This document shows, piece after piece, positions 10,272 to 17,918 of a DNA stretch of 64,000 nucleotides. A program made the translations under genes and the position numbers. The notes beneath the pieces are model-generated. The model was not told the DNA's origin. It saw only the letters and a program-made list of their open reading frames with translations, and made no database searches. Origin of the DNA: Phycisphaerales bacterium Planc_01 (GTDB lineage Bacteria > Planctomycetota > Phycisphaerae > Sedimentisphaerales > Anaerobacaceae); NCBI GenBank assembly GCA_001603075.1, contig LVBB01000128.1:62001-126000 (forward strand), written 5' to 3'. The stretch's first letter is position 1. Every line of letters begins with the position of its first letter.

Positions 10272-10666
10272 TTTCCTGCCTCTCTGTTCATCCAGCGATC
10301 GAGGTAGTTCTTGACCTTCTCGAAGAACTCCTGAGCAGCCGCAAATAGATCCTCTGCTTCTTCCTGGCTGATGGACGCACCCATGCCATAGTCGCCAATC
10401 AGTCTCTTGTCATAGGCGTGATTGAGCGTCCTTCCCATGTGACTCTCGAGGACTCCCGTCTTTGCGAAATGCTCTCCGAACAAGCGGATTACGCCTCTGT
10501 GGGAGGAAGCACTCAGGTTCTTGGTAAGCAGTGCCGCCTCCGCCATCAGGAACATGGCATAGTAGCATCTGGAGGCACAGGAATCGTAGTCGCCTGCACT
10601 CAGGGTCTGTTCGGCGGTACGCAAGAACGTCCGCGCCTTTGCGGAGAGAACGTCCAATTCCTTCAA
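10268..10666 (-). CDS. HEPN domain protein (toxin-like partner of MNT gene)
   Basis: This is a 132-residue all-helical HEPN-domain protein of the UPF0332/COG1895 kind. Members paired with a minimal nucleotidyltransferase often form toxin-antitoxin systems in which the HEPN protein is an RNase. Typical blocks are AGDYDSCASRCYYAMF and SSHRGVIRLFGEHF. R61-x4-H66 formally fits the RX4-6H RNase signature, but I cannot be sure it is the functional motif. The start is TTG, supported by AAGGAGG about 10 bases upstream, and overlaps the MNT stop as TTGA. The stop overlaps the vorB start as GTGA. The gene is thus locked into the vor operon. Confidence 0.8.
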   Translation of the reverse strand: MKELDVLSAKARTFLRTAEQTLSAGDYDSCASRCYYAMFLMAEAALLTKNLSASSHRGVIRLFGEHFAKTGVLESHMGRTLNHAYDKRLIGDYGMGASISQEEAEDLFAAAQEFFEKVKNYLDRWMNREAGK

Positions 10667-10983
10667 ACCGGCACTCCCTCCTTCCTGACGTTCAACATGA
10701 AGGGGAAATTGTGGTTCTCGAAGTACTCTTCGGAGATCACCATCACGGAAATGAGTTCGCCTTCTTCCATGATGATGTCATACAGAAGATCGCTCAGGTT
10801 TTCTCTGACCTCGGAAGGCTTCAGAGCCGGGCCGATGAGCACCAGGACGTCGACGTCGGAGTCCTTTGTCGCTTCGCCTCTGGCGTACGAGCCATAGAGG
10901 ATGACCCGCTTGATCCCGTCGCCGTAGGTTTGGTTCAGATGGGCCTTGATCCGGTCGATCAGACGTAAGATTCGCTGCTCCAT
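10663..10983 (-). CDS. Minimal nucleotidyltransferase (MNT) domain protein
   Basis: This is a 106-residue nucleotidyltransferase-fold protein. The active-site signature GSYARGEATKDSDVDVLVL has GS and the DxD metal ligands. In characterised MNT/HEPN pairs the MNT protein acts as antitoxin, in some cases by adenylylating the HEPN toxin. That role is inferred here. It starts 4 bases after the ferredoxin-like gene stop and overlaps the HEPN gene by 4 bases, so all genes around it are tightly packed on the minus strand. A GAGGAG/AGGGG stretch precedes the ATG. The location inside a central-metabolism operon is unusual. Confidence 0.82.
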   Translation of the reverse strand: MEQRILRLIDRIKAHLNQTYGDGIKRVILYGSYARGEATKDSDVDVLVLIGPALKPSEVRENLSDLLYDIIMEEGELISVMVISEEYFENHNFPFMLNVRKEGVPV

Positions 10984-10987
10984 CCCC

Positions 10988-11266
10988 TTAGCGCTTCTCC
11001 TCGATCAGACGCGGCGCGCCCGGCTTGCCGGGCGTCGCTACGATGCGGATTCGCTCCATTTGCTCCCGGCTGACCTCGATGATCCCCTCGGGGCAGATGA
11101 TTGCGCACCGCGCGCAGCCGGTGCAGTCGCCGTCGGTCTTCCTGGCGGGGAAATAGCCGCTTTGGTTCGATTCCTCGGAGATCACGATACTCTGCTTCGG
11201 GCAGACCACCACACACAGCCCGCAGCCCTTGCATCGCTCGGTATCGATGACGATCTTGCCTGTCAT
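10988..11266 (-). CDS. 2[4Fe-4S] ferredoxin-like subunit of 2-oxoacid oxidoreductase
   Basis: This is a 92-residue ferredoxin-type subunit (delta/VorD-like). Two cluster motifs are visible: CKGCGLCVVVCP and CTGCARCAIICP, each a CxxCxxCxxxC(P) pattern for a [4Fe-4S] cluster. It should take electrons from the TPP subunit to soluble ferredoxin. The ATG at 11266 is preferred over an upstream in-frame ATG because similarity begins at MTGKIVID and AAAGGG lies about 10 bases before. It is the first gene of the operon, with a plausible sigma-70-type promoter about 100 bases upstream. Confidence 0.9.
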   Translation of the reverse strand: MTGKIVIDTERCKGCGLCVVVCPKQSIVISEESNQSGYFPARKTDGDCTGCARCAIICPEGIIEVSREQMERIRIVATPGKPGAPRLIEEKR

Positions 11267-11363
11267 TTCACATGCCCTTTGCCTTGTCCGTTCGACCAAG
11301 CCATGCGCCGGATGCATTCTCAACGTACGCGTATGGTTGCCCCCGTCGATCGGTACGCTCCAA

Positions 11364-11393
11364 AGTCTACTTCATGCTACCGGTGGGGTTCAA
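11364..11393 (-). promoter_or_regulatory. Putative vor operon promoter
   Basis: On the minus strand TTGAAC (11393-11388) and TAGACT (11369-11364) are 18 bases apart. Transcription would start near 11357, giving a leader of about 90 bases to the ferredoxin-like gene. The match is moderate. Confidence 0.45.
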
Positions 11394-11467
11394 CCCTGTA
11401 AAGCGGAAATCCGCCCCCGGCTACGCCCGCGGTGTGAGGGTCCCAGCGGGAATGCCCATCGGAGAGC

Positions 11468-11496
11468 TTGTCACAGTCGGCCGGTTCTGGTCTACT
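11468..11496 (+). promoter_or_regulatory. SDR gene promoter, leaderless type
   Basis: TTGTCA (11468-11473), a 17-base spacer and TCTACT (11491-11496) end 7 bases before the ATG at 11504. The predicted transcript begins at or next to the start codon, and no ribosome site is seen. Confidence 0.5.
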
Positions 11497-11503
11497 GTGC
11501 CGC

Positions 11504-12277
11504 ATGGAGAATCGCAGGTTCGATCTGACGGGCAAAACGGCGCTGATCACGGGGGCCGGGCGGGGGATTGGCCTGGCGATCGCACAAGCCCTGGCCGAGC
11601 ATGGCGCCGACGTGGCCCTCGTGGCGCGAAGTGGCGATCAGCTCACGGCGGCCGCGCGGCAGATCACAGCAGCGACAAGCCGCAAGGCGTGGGCGATGCC
11701 CTTCGATCTGGCGGACCTCGACGGCGTGGAGCGGCTGTTCGCTGACGCGGTGGAAGTCGCCGGGGGGATGGATATTCTCGTCCATTGCGCCGGTACGACC
11801 GTTCGCACACCGAGTGAAGAGGTTTCCCTGGAGGATTTTCGGCGGGTGATGGATGTGAATCTGACCTCGGCTCTGTTGCTTTCGCAGGCCTTCTGTCTGC
11901 ACTGTCGAGAAGCCGGCAAGCCCGGGCGCATCATCAACATCGGCTCGCTGGCCTGCCACGCCGCCCGCCCGACGATCGCCGCCTACACGTGCAGCAAGGT
12001 GGGGCTGCTCGGCCTGACGCGAACGCTGGCGGTCGAATGGGCCCCGTACAACATCAATGTCAACGCCATCGGACCGGGCTACATCGCCACCGAGCTGACC
12101 GAGCCGCTGCGGAAAGACCCCGAATTCGACCGGTGGGTCCTGGCCAAGACGCCGTTGGGCCGCTGGGGCACGCCGCAGGACCTCGTCGGAGCGGCGGTTC
12201 TTCTTGCTTCGAAAGCGGGCGAGTTCATCACCGGCCAGATCTTTTACATCGACGGCGGCTGGACCGCCCTGATATAG
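11504..12277 (+). CDS. Short-chain dehydrogenase/reductase (FabG/gluconate 5-dehydrogenase-like)
   Basis: This is a 257-residue classical SDR. The cofactor motif TGAGRGIG is near residues 15-22, the catalytic Ser is in NIGSLA and the YTCSK motif supplies Tyr and Lys. A C-terminal GQIFYIDGGW completes the fold. Such enzymes reduce or oxidise sugars, polyols or acyl chains with NAD(P)H, and the substrate here is unknown. The best overall resemblance is to the 3-oxoacyl-ACP reductase/gluconate 5-dehydrogenase cluster. No ribosome site is visible, consistent with the leaderless promoter just upstream. The isochorismatase-ThuA gene follows after 32 bases and is probably co-transcribed. Confidence 0.9.
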   Translation: MENRRFDLTGKTALITGAGRGIGLAIAQALAEHGADVALVARSGDQLTAAARQITAATSRKAWAMPFDLADLDGVERLFADAVEVAGGMDILVHCAGTTVRTPSEEVSLEDFRRVMDVNLTSALLLSQAFCLHCREAGKPGRIINIGSLACHAARPTIAAYTCSKVGLLGLTRTLAVEWAPYNINVNAIGPGYIATELTEPLRKDPEFDRWVLAKTPLGRWGTPQDLVGAAVLLASKAGEFITGQIFYIDGGWTALI

Positions 12278-12309
12278 CCGGCTGCGACATAATCACGGGA
12301 GCACTTCAC

Positions 12310-13887
12310 ATGAGACAACACACGCTCAAAGCCTCGACCACGATGCTGTTCCTTGCCATCCTCGTCGCCGTCTGCACGGGCCAGTCCGCCTCTGGCGGAC
12401 TCGTCCCCACGACCGTGCATCTGCGCAGCCGGGTGGCTGTGCCCGAGATGCCGGGCGGGTTCCGTCTTGCGTGCCGGACGGAACAGTGGAATCCATCCGA
12501 GACCGCGATCATCATCTGCGACATGTGGGACCGGCACTGGTGCCAAGGGGCATCGCGGCGCGTGGCCGAATTAGCGCCGCAGATCGATCGCGTGGCGTCC
12601 ATCGCGCGCGACAACGGCGTCTTGATCATCCATGCCCCGAGCGACACGATCGGTCAGTACGGCGACCACCCCGGCCGCAGACTCGCCAAGGATGCGCCAA
12701 GAGCCGCCAATCTGCCCGAGGGGATTGACCGGTGGTGCAACTGGAAGGACGACGTCGAGAGAGAAGCGGGCTATCCGATCGATCACTCCGACGGCGGCTG
12801 CGACTGCCGGCCCCGGTGCCCGGAATCACAGTCCTGGACCCGACAGATCGACAGTATCAAGATCAAGGACACGGATGCCATCAGCGATTCCGGCGTCGAG
12901 ATCTGGAACCTGCTGGAACAGCGGAAGATCGAGAATGTTGTTCTGATGGGCGTCCACACGAACATGTGCGTTCTGGGCCGGCCGTTCGGCTTGCGCAACC
13001 TCTCGCGATTCGGCAAGAACGTCGTGCTCATGCGCGACTTGACCGACGCGATGTACAATTCCGCCATGCCGCCCGGCGTCAACCACTTCACCGGGGTCGA
13101 TCTGGTGGTCGGCCACGTCGAGCAGTTCGTCTGCCCCACGATCGCCTCGACGGACCTGACGGGCGAGCCGCCGTTCCGCTTCAAAGAGGACCGGCGACCC
13201 CTGGTGGTCTTCCTCTCGGCCGAGGACGAGTACGGGGCGGCCGAGACGCTGCCTGACTTCGCGCGCGAGCTGGAGTTCGAGCACGGCCTGGCCTGCCAAA
13301 TCATCCAGGGCAGCACCGAGAAGACCGGGCCCGACCGGCATGAGATCTCCGGCATGGAGATCCTCGCAAAGACCGATCTCGTGGTCGTCTACGCGCGTCG
13401 AAGGGCCTTTCCCGCCGATCAGATGAAGTACCTGCACGAGTACCTCGATCGCGGCGGCCCGCTGATCGGCCTGCGGACGGCCAGTCACGCCTTCGACTCG
13501 CGCGGCAGCGGACCGGCCGGTCACGCCGACTGGCCGACGTTCGATCCCGATGTGCTTGGTGGCAACTACCAGGGCCACCACGGCGCCGGTCCGGTCTGCA
13601 CGGTGACGTGTGCTGCCGGTGCGGCGAACCACTCCATCCTCGCCGGCGTCAAGCTGCCGCTGACCAGCAATGGCTCGCTTTACCGGACCCGCCCGCTGGC
13701 CGCCGGCACGACACTGCTGCTCGTCGGCGCCATTCCAGGGCAGGAGCCCGAGCCGGTCGCCTGGACCAACCAATACAGCAAGTCACGCATCTTCTATACC
13801 TCGCTCGGGCACCCCGAGGATTTCGGGAACGCGCCGTTCCGCCGGCTGCTCCTCAATGCGGTGCGCTGGGCGCTCGACAAGCCATGA
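12310..13887 (+). CDS. Secreted isochorismatase-like/ThuA-like fusion protein
   Basis: This is a 525-residue protein with a signal peptide (about 1-25). The first half is an isochorismatase-family cysteine hydrolase domain (Asp in IICDMWDRHW, catalytic Cys in MGVHTNMCVLGRP). From about residue 300 a ThuA-like, glutamine-amidotransferase-fold domain follows (PLVVFLSAEDEYGAAETLP ... GLRTASHAF ... IFYTSLGHPEDF). Both domains usually occur separately. The pairing is familiar to me mainly from planctomycetes and the substrate is unknown. GGGAG lies about 8 bases before the ATG. The signal-peptide end contains a short GTCCGCC/GGCGGAC palindrome that also occurs elsewhere in the window. Confidence 0.8.
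   Translation: MRQHTLKASTTMLFLAILVAVCTGQSASGGLVPTTVHLRSRVAVPEMPGGFRLACRTEQWNPSETAIIICDMWDRHWCQGASRRVAELAPQIDRVASIARDNGVLIIHAPSDTIGQYGDHPGRRLAKDAPRAANLPEGIDRWCNWKDDVEREAGYPIDHSDGGCDCRPRCPESQSWTRQIDSIKIKDTDAISDSGVEIWNLLEQRKIENVVLMGVHTNMCVLGRPFGLRNLSRFGKNVVLMRDLTDAMYNSAMPPGVNHFTGVDLVVGHVEQFVCPTIASTDLTGEPPFRFKEDRRPLVVFLSAEDEYGAAETLPDFARELEFEHGLACQIIQGSTEKTGPDRHEISGMEILAKTDLVVVYARRRAFPADQMKYLHEYLDRGGPLIGLRTASHAFDSRGSGPAGHADWPTFDPDVLGGNYQGHHGAGPVCTVTCAAGAANHSILAGVKLPLTSNGSLYRTRPLAAGTTLLLVGAIPGQEPEPVAWTNQYSKSRIFYTSLGHPEDFGNAPFRRLLLNAVRWALDKP
12384..12400. repeat. Intragenic micro-palindrome (CCGCC-3-GGCGG family)
   Basis: GTCCGCC (12384-12390), TCT and GGCGGAC (12394-12400) form a perfect 7-bp palindrome at the end of the signal-peptide coding region. 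Near-identical palindromes occur at 23261-23275 and 27489-27503. Confidence 0.5.
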
Positions 13888-13896
13888 AACACGCGT

Positions 13897-13930
13897 GTGG
13901 CAACCTCAAGCGAAGCTTGGGGATGGCGGG
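13897..13930 (+). repeat. Hairpin repeat family 1, copy A
   Basis: The element reads GTGGCAACCTCAAGCGAAGC followed by TTGGGGATGGCGGG. Its centre CAAGC-GAA-GCTTG is a hairpin. It is nearly identical to the copy at 15186-15217 and related to the inverted copy at 13976-14010. It lies between the isochorismatase-ThuA gene and the ECF sigma gene. Confidence 0.75.
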
Positions 13931-13975
13931 CCGGGCCTGCATCATGAGTCAACAGAACAGCGTCACCACATGAAA

Positions 13976-14010
13976 CCATCCCCAAACGCCAAGGCGTTTG
14001 AGGCTGCCAC
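13976..14010 (-). repeat. Hairpin repeat family 1, copy C (inverted)
   Basis: Read on the minus strand it begins GTGGCAGCCT and ends GGGGATGG like copies A and B. The inner stem is different, CAAACGCC/GGCGTTTG, but still fully paired. Outer arms are constant while the stem changes in a compensated way. Confidence 0.7.
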
Positions 14011-14125
14011 CCCGGACGCGTTGGACCGAATGCGCTTTCTGCACGGAATTTCCTTCGATCCCTGTCAACCGATGGGCTACGATGATCGTCTGGAGGAGGT
14101 AGTTGGAGTTGCAGCGTTGACATCA

Positions 14126-14710
14126 ATGACAGACGAGAGCCTCATTGCCGCCCATCTACGTGGAGACCCGGCGGCCTTTCGTGAGCTTGTCGAGCGGTAT
14201 GCCGACGGCGTGTTGAGGTATTTGATCCATATGACCGCAAGCCGGGACCAGGCCGAAGACCTTTTCCAGGAGACCTTCAAGAAGGTCCACGAGAAGGCCC
14301 ACACGTATCGCGGCCCCGTCTTCAAGAGCTGGCTGTTCACCATCGCCACGCGGGCGACGATCGACCACGTGCGACACCGCAGGCGCACGGCGATGCTGTC
14401 TTTAGATCAGGAAACCGACTGTGGGCAGGACGGCGGCTCGGCGCTGGCCGAGTCCATCGCCGCCGAAGACGCCCCCGACCCGGCCGACGAACTGGTCCGA
14501 GAAGAACGCAAGCAGCAGGTCAGAGAGGCCGTCGCGAGTCTGCCCGTCAAGCAACGGGCTACTCTCGTGCTGGCCTACTATCAGCAGCTCAGCTACCGCG
14601 AGGTGGCCGACGTGATGGGCTGCTCGCTCGGCACGGTCAAGACCCAGATGTCCCGGGCCCTGGCGACGCTGGCGCGCAAGCTGCCCGACTCTCTGAGTGT
14701 GACGAAATGA
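14126..14710 (+). CDS. ECF-type RNA polymerase sigma factor
   Basis: This is a 194-residue extracytoplasmic-function sigma factor. Region 2 (about 10-80) shows FRELVERYADGVLRYL and DQAEDLFQETFKKV. Region 4 (about 130-185) has the helix-turn-helix QQLSYREVADVMGCSLGTVK. The stop overlaps the start of the next gene as ATGA, and that gene encodes a membrane protein with a cytoplasmic zinc-finger anti-sigma domain, so the two are a cognate pair. The start at 14126 is chosen from homology. In-frame ATGs at 13970 and 14072 would add non-conserved residues, partly encoded by repeat copy C, and no good ribosome site decides. It likely controls its own operon in response to an envelope signal. Confidence 0.88.
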   Translation: MTDESLIAAHLRGDPAAFRELVERYADGVLRYLIHMTASRDQAEDLFQETFKKVHEKAHTYRGPVFKSWLFTIATRATIDHVRHRRRTAMLSLDQETDCGQDGGSALAESIAAEDAPDPADELVREERKQQVREAVASLPVKQRATLVLAYYQQLSYREVADVMGCSLGTVKTQMSRALATLARKLPDSLSVTK

Positions 14711-16632
14711 ACGGACACTGTACCGAACAACAACTGATCGACTACGCGTTCGCGCTGGCCTCACAGGCCGGGATGCACGAGATCCGCGCGCATCTGGATT
14801 CCTGCGAGACCTGCCGGGCCCGCCTCGATGGTCTCAAGGGCAAGTTCGCCTCGCTGGACCTTCTGCGCGAGGAGATGGGGGCCTCGGAGGCGCTGATTGC
14901 CGGCGCCGTTGCGGCCGCCACCCAATCCAGGCGTCCGGCGATCCTACGGCTGTGGGCGCGCCCCTGGCTCGGCGCCGTTGCGGCGGTCGTCGTTGTGGGC
15001 GTCGCGCTGCTGGTCGTCTCGACGTTTGGGCCGGGCCGCAAGGCCTCACAACCTGCGACCGTGGAGTCATTCTCTCAGGAAAGCCTTCGTCAACGCACTC
15101 TCGACGTACCGGCCGCAGCCGAACCGGAAAAGCTCGTTGCGGCCGATAGATCGTTACGCAGCGACGCGACAGCGCCGACGGCTCAGTGGCAGCCTCAAGC
15201 GAAGCTTGGGGATGGCGTAGCGGCGAAGTCGTTGACAGCTCCTGCGGAGCTGGCGCTGGCCGATGCTGAGATTGACGACAAGCCGCCGTTCGCGCCGGCC
15301 AGTGCGATCGAACTGGTTGTGCTGCCGCGTCGAGAGAACGTTCAACTGACAATCTACAACGGCGCCGACCTGACGCTGGTCCGCGAACAGCGCCACCTGA
15401 CGCTGAAGAAGGGCTGGAACTGGCTCCAGTTCATGTGGGCCAATACGCTGATCGACCCGACCAGTCTGAGCCTCGAACCAGCCGAGCACAAAGACCAGGT
15501 CCAGGTTCAGCAACTCGTGTTTCCGCCGCGATTGCGCGAGCTGGGCCGTTGGCTGATCCGGTCCGACGTCGAGGGTCTGGTCCCGTTCGAATTGACCTAT
15601 ATGACCAGCGGCCTGTCCTGGCGGGCCTTCTATATGGGCACGCTCTCGCTGGACGAGCGCTCGATGCGCCTGGAAGGCTACGTCCGCGTCGAGAACGCCA
15701 GCGGCGAGGACTACGAGGACGCCCAGACCCGCCTGCTCGTGGGCGAGATTCACCTGCTCGATGAAATCCGCGAACTCGCCCAGCGGCAGTACGCCTACGA
15801 CGACCCGCGATCCCAAGGGCCTGTCGGTGGCTTCGGTCTGGACGATGCGGTGGAGGCTGACCGTGAGGAGGAGAAAGGCTGGGTCGGCAACGTGCTGCTC
15901 TTGTACCAGGGCCCTTCCGGGGCGCCGCTGGCACCCAAAGAGATCGTCAAAGAAGGGCTCAGCGAGTATTTCCTGTACACGATCGAGGGGACAGAGACGA
16001 TTCCGAACGAATGGGGCAAGCGCCTGCTGTCGTTCGAGACCGACGACATTCCCGTCATGAGTCTGTATAAATACGACGAGGAACGCTGGGGGACCGAGCC
16101 GATTCGGTTTGTCTCCTTCGCCAACGACATCGAGCACAAACTCGGCGAGACGCCGCTGCCGGACGGCGATGTGAAGATCTACAGCCGGATCGATGACCAG
16201 AAGCACTTGGCTTATGTCGGCGGCACAGAGACGAAGTACATCCCCGTAGGTGAGAAGGTCGAGCTGGACCTCGGCCCGGCCCGGCTGGTCAAGGTCGAGC
16301 CCGTCCTCATGGACGTTCGAACCGAGAATCACACCTTCGACAATCGGGGCAACGTGACCGGCTGGGACGAGGTCTGCACGTGGAAGATCGAGATCGCCAA
16401 CGCCCGGACGCTGCCGGTGGAGATCGAGATCACGCGCGGTTTCGACACACCCCAGTGGGAACTGCACTTGCTCGGTCAGACGGCGACGTTTGAGAAGTAT
16501 GACCTCACCCACGCCCGATTCAAACTCACGGTCGGGCCGCGAAGTAAAGAGGTGTTGACCTACACCGTGACGACCTATCACGGCACGAGAGAGCAAGTGT
16601 TGATTCAGAGAGAACAGAATAGCAGGCGGTAG
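14707..16632 (+). CDS. Zinc-finger anti-sigma factor fused to DUF4139-like ectodomain
   Basis: This is a 641-residue protein with three parts. The N-terminal zinc-finger anti-sigma domain has H29-x3-C33-x2-C36. One membrane helix lies at about 87-107. After a linker (about 110-195) the extracytoplasmic part matches the DUF4139 type: QLTIYNGADLTLVREQR, NTLIDPTSLSLEPAE and TSGLSWRAFYMGTL. The cytoplasmic finger should hold the ECF factor encoded just upstream (ATGA overlap), with the ectodomain as sensor or effector. Residues about 160-170 (WQPQAKLGDG) are encoded by a hairpin repeat read in frame. The TAG stop is formed by the first bases of a REP-like element at 16629. The function of DUF4139 is not established. 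Confidence 0.8.
   Translation: MNGHCTEQQLIDYAFALASQAGMHEIRAHLDSCETCRARLDGLKGKFASLDLLREEMGASEALIAGAVAAATQSRRPAILRLWARPWLGAVAAVVVVGVALLVVSTFGPGRKASQPATVESFSQESLRQRTLDVPAAAEPEKLVAADRSLRSDATAPTAQWQPQAKLGDGVAAKSLTAPAELALADAEIDDKPPFAPASAIELVVLPRRENVQLTIYNGADLTLVREQRHLTLKKGWNWLQFMWANTLIDPTSLSLEPAEHKDQVQVQQLVFPPRLRELGRWLIRSDVEGLVPFELTYMTSGLSWRAFYMGTLSLDERSMRLEGYVRVENASGEDYEDAQTRLLVGEIHLLDEIRELAQRQYAYDDPRSQGPVGGFGLDDAVEADREEEKGWVGNVLLLYQGPSGAPLAPKEIVKEGLSEYFLYTIEGTETIPNEWGKRLLSFETDDIPVMSLYKYDEERWGTEPIRFVSFANDIEHKLGETPLPDGDVKIYSRIDDQKHLAYVGGTETKYIPVGEKVELDLGPARLVKVEPVLMDVRTENHTFDNRGNVTGWDEVCTWKIEIANARTLPVEIEITRGFDTPQWELHLLGQTATFEKYDLTHARFKLTVGPRSKEVLTYTVTTYHGTREQVLIQREQNSRR
15186..15217 (+). repeat. 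Hairpin repeat family 1, copy B, inside a coding region
   Basis: GTGGCAGCCTCAAGCGAAGC followed by TTGGGGATGGCG is nearly identical to copy A at 13897. It lies in the linker-coding part of the anti-sigma gene and is read through in frame without disturbing the flanking domains. Confidence 0.8.
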
Positions 16633-16682
16633 GGTGTGCACCGCACACCATCAACAGAAACGGTGGGCATGGCCCACCCTGC
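16629..16682 (+). repeat. REP-like palindromic element, copy 1
   Basis: It starts GTAGGGTGTGCACCGCACAC and ends with GGTGGGCATGGCCCACC-CTGC, so there are two hairpins back to back. The TAG in its first bases is the stop codon of the anti-sigma gene. The next gene begins 20 bases after its end. Confidence 0.75.
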
Positions 16683-16701
16683 ATCAATGGGAGATCGAAA
16701 C

Positions 16702-17850
16702 ATGAATGCGAAAAAACTGATTCTGTCAGCGACGGTCGCCTTGCTGCTGGCCGGCCCGATGGCCCAGGCGCGGATCAAGCTGGTGGCGCTGCCCGAGCGG
16801 GCGGCGACGATTATCCGGCTGGACAATCCGAATGCGACCCTGATCGAAGAGGAGCGAGTCCTCACGCTCCAGCAGGGGCTCAACAAGGTGGATTTCTCCT
16901 GGAAAGGCGTGCAGATCGACGAGGACTCGATCCGTCTGGAGGTGCTCGACCATCCCGACGCCGTGAACCTGCTGAGCGTCAGCTACCCGCCCGGCGAGTC
17001 GGCCCTGGTCTGGGAGATCAGCAGCGGCGGCAACTACGCCGAGACGGTGCGGATCAGCTATCTGCTGGGCAACATCGATCGGCTGATTACCTACAAGGCC
17101 GTCGCGGACAAGGCCGAGACCCAGGTCGATCTGAAGAGCTATGTCGTCCTGCGCAACTTCTCGGGCGAAGACTTCGACAAGGCCCGCATCCTGCTCGATT
17201 ATGGCGAGGCCTTCGAGCAGGGCATCGACCACGAGGAGACCAAGCAGGTGCTGTTCCTCAAGGCCCCGACCGTCCCAATCCGCAAGGTCTGGACCTTCGA
17301 CGCCGCCAGGCTGCCCTGGGACCCCGAGCGGCTGGACAACCAGAACGTCGGCATCCCGGTCAGCTACCGCATCCTGAACGATGCCGCCAGCGGCCTGGGC
17401 CAGTTCGCGATGTGGGGCGGCAAGGCGCGCCTGTTCCAGGACGACGGCCGCGGCAGCACGATCTTCCTCGGCGAAGACAATGCGCCGCTGGTGCCCGTGG
17501 GCGAGAAGATGGAGCTGTACATCGGCGACAGCCGTGACATCGTGGTCACGCAGCGCAAGATGCGGGATGTGCAGATCAACCTGCGAAAGAACGATTCCGA
17601 CCGCGTGGTGCTCTACGACACCGACGAGATCATCACGGCCAAGATCGAGAACTTCAAGGACAGCCCCGCGACGCTGACGATGATCCAGCACATCGAAGGG
17701 CAGTGGGACATGGAGACGTGCAACCTGAAGTACACCCGAAAGGATGCAAGCACGCTGGAGTTCGAGATCGAGCTTCCCGCGCGCACCGACGCCGGCCCGG
17801 CGGTGCAGGAACTGACGATGCGCTATCACCGCCGCAACGTCCGCAACTGA
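16702..17850 (+). CDS. Secreted DUF4139-like protein, divergent paralogue
   Basis: This is a 382-residue protein with a signal peptide (MNAKKLILSATVALLLAGPM, processed near AQA). The body has the same plan as the anti-sigma ectodomain: an N-terminal beta module (IIRLDNPNATLIEEERVLTL ... IDEDSIRLEV) and a C-terminal part with GEKMELYIGDSRDIVV and SDRVVLYDTDEII, matching the VGEKVELDLG block of its neighbours. Overall similarity is much lower than between the flanking genes. GGGAG sits about 9 bases before the ATG. It lies between two related genes and is separated from each by a REP-like palindrome. Role unknown, probably envelope-located and controlled by the ECF pair. Confidence 0.65.
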   Translation: MNAKKLILSATVALLLAGPMAQARIKLVALPERAATIIRLDNPNATLIEEERVLTLQQGLNKVDFSWKGVQIDEDSIRLEVLDHPDAVNLLSVSYPPGESALVWEISSGGNYAETVRISYLLGNIDRLITYKAVADKAETQVDLKSYVVLRNFSGEDFDKARILLDYGEAFEQGIDHEETKQVLFLKAPTVPIRKVWTFDAARLPWDPERLDNQNVGIPVSYRILNDAASGLGQFAMWGGKARLFQDDGRGSTIFLGEDNAPLVPVGEKMELYIGDSRDIVVTQRKMRDVQINLRKNDSDRVVLYDTDEIITAKIENFKDSPATLTMIQHIEGQWDMETCNLKYTRKDASTLEFEIELPARTDAGPAVQELTMRYHRRNVRN

Positions 17851-17868
17851 CAATCCCGCAACGTCCTT

Positions 17869-17889
17869 GCAGGGTGGGCATCGCCCACC
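17869..17889 (+). repeat. REP-like palindromic half-element, copy 2
   Basis: GCAGGGTGGGCATCGCCCACC contains the stem GGTGGGC/GCCCACC with a 3-base loop. It matches the second half of the elements at 16629 and 19275, and sits between two DUF4139-type genes. Confidence 0.65.
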
Positions 17890-17918
17890 AATTGGCCAAA
17901 CAGAACAGGAGCCCTGAT

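Noticed and set aside
15154-16641. 495-codon minus-strand frame opposite the anti-sigma gene
   Set aside because: Shadow of the DUF4139-like coding sequence; no conserved features.
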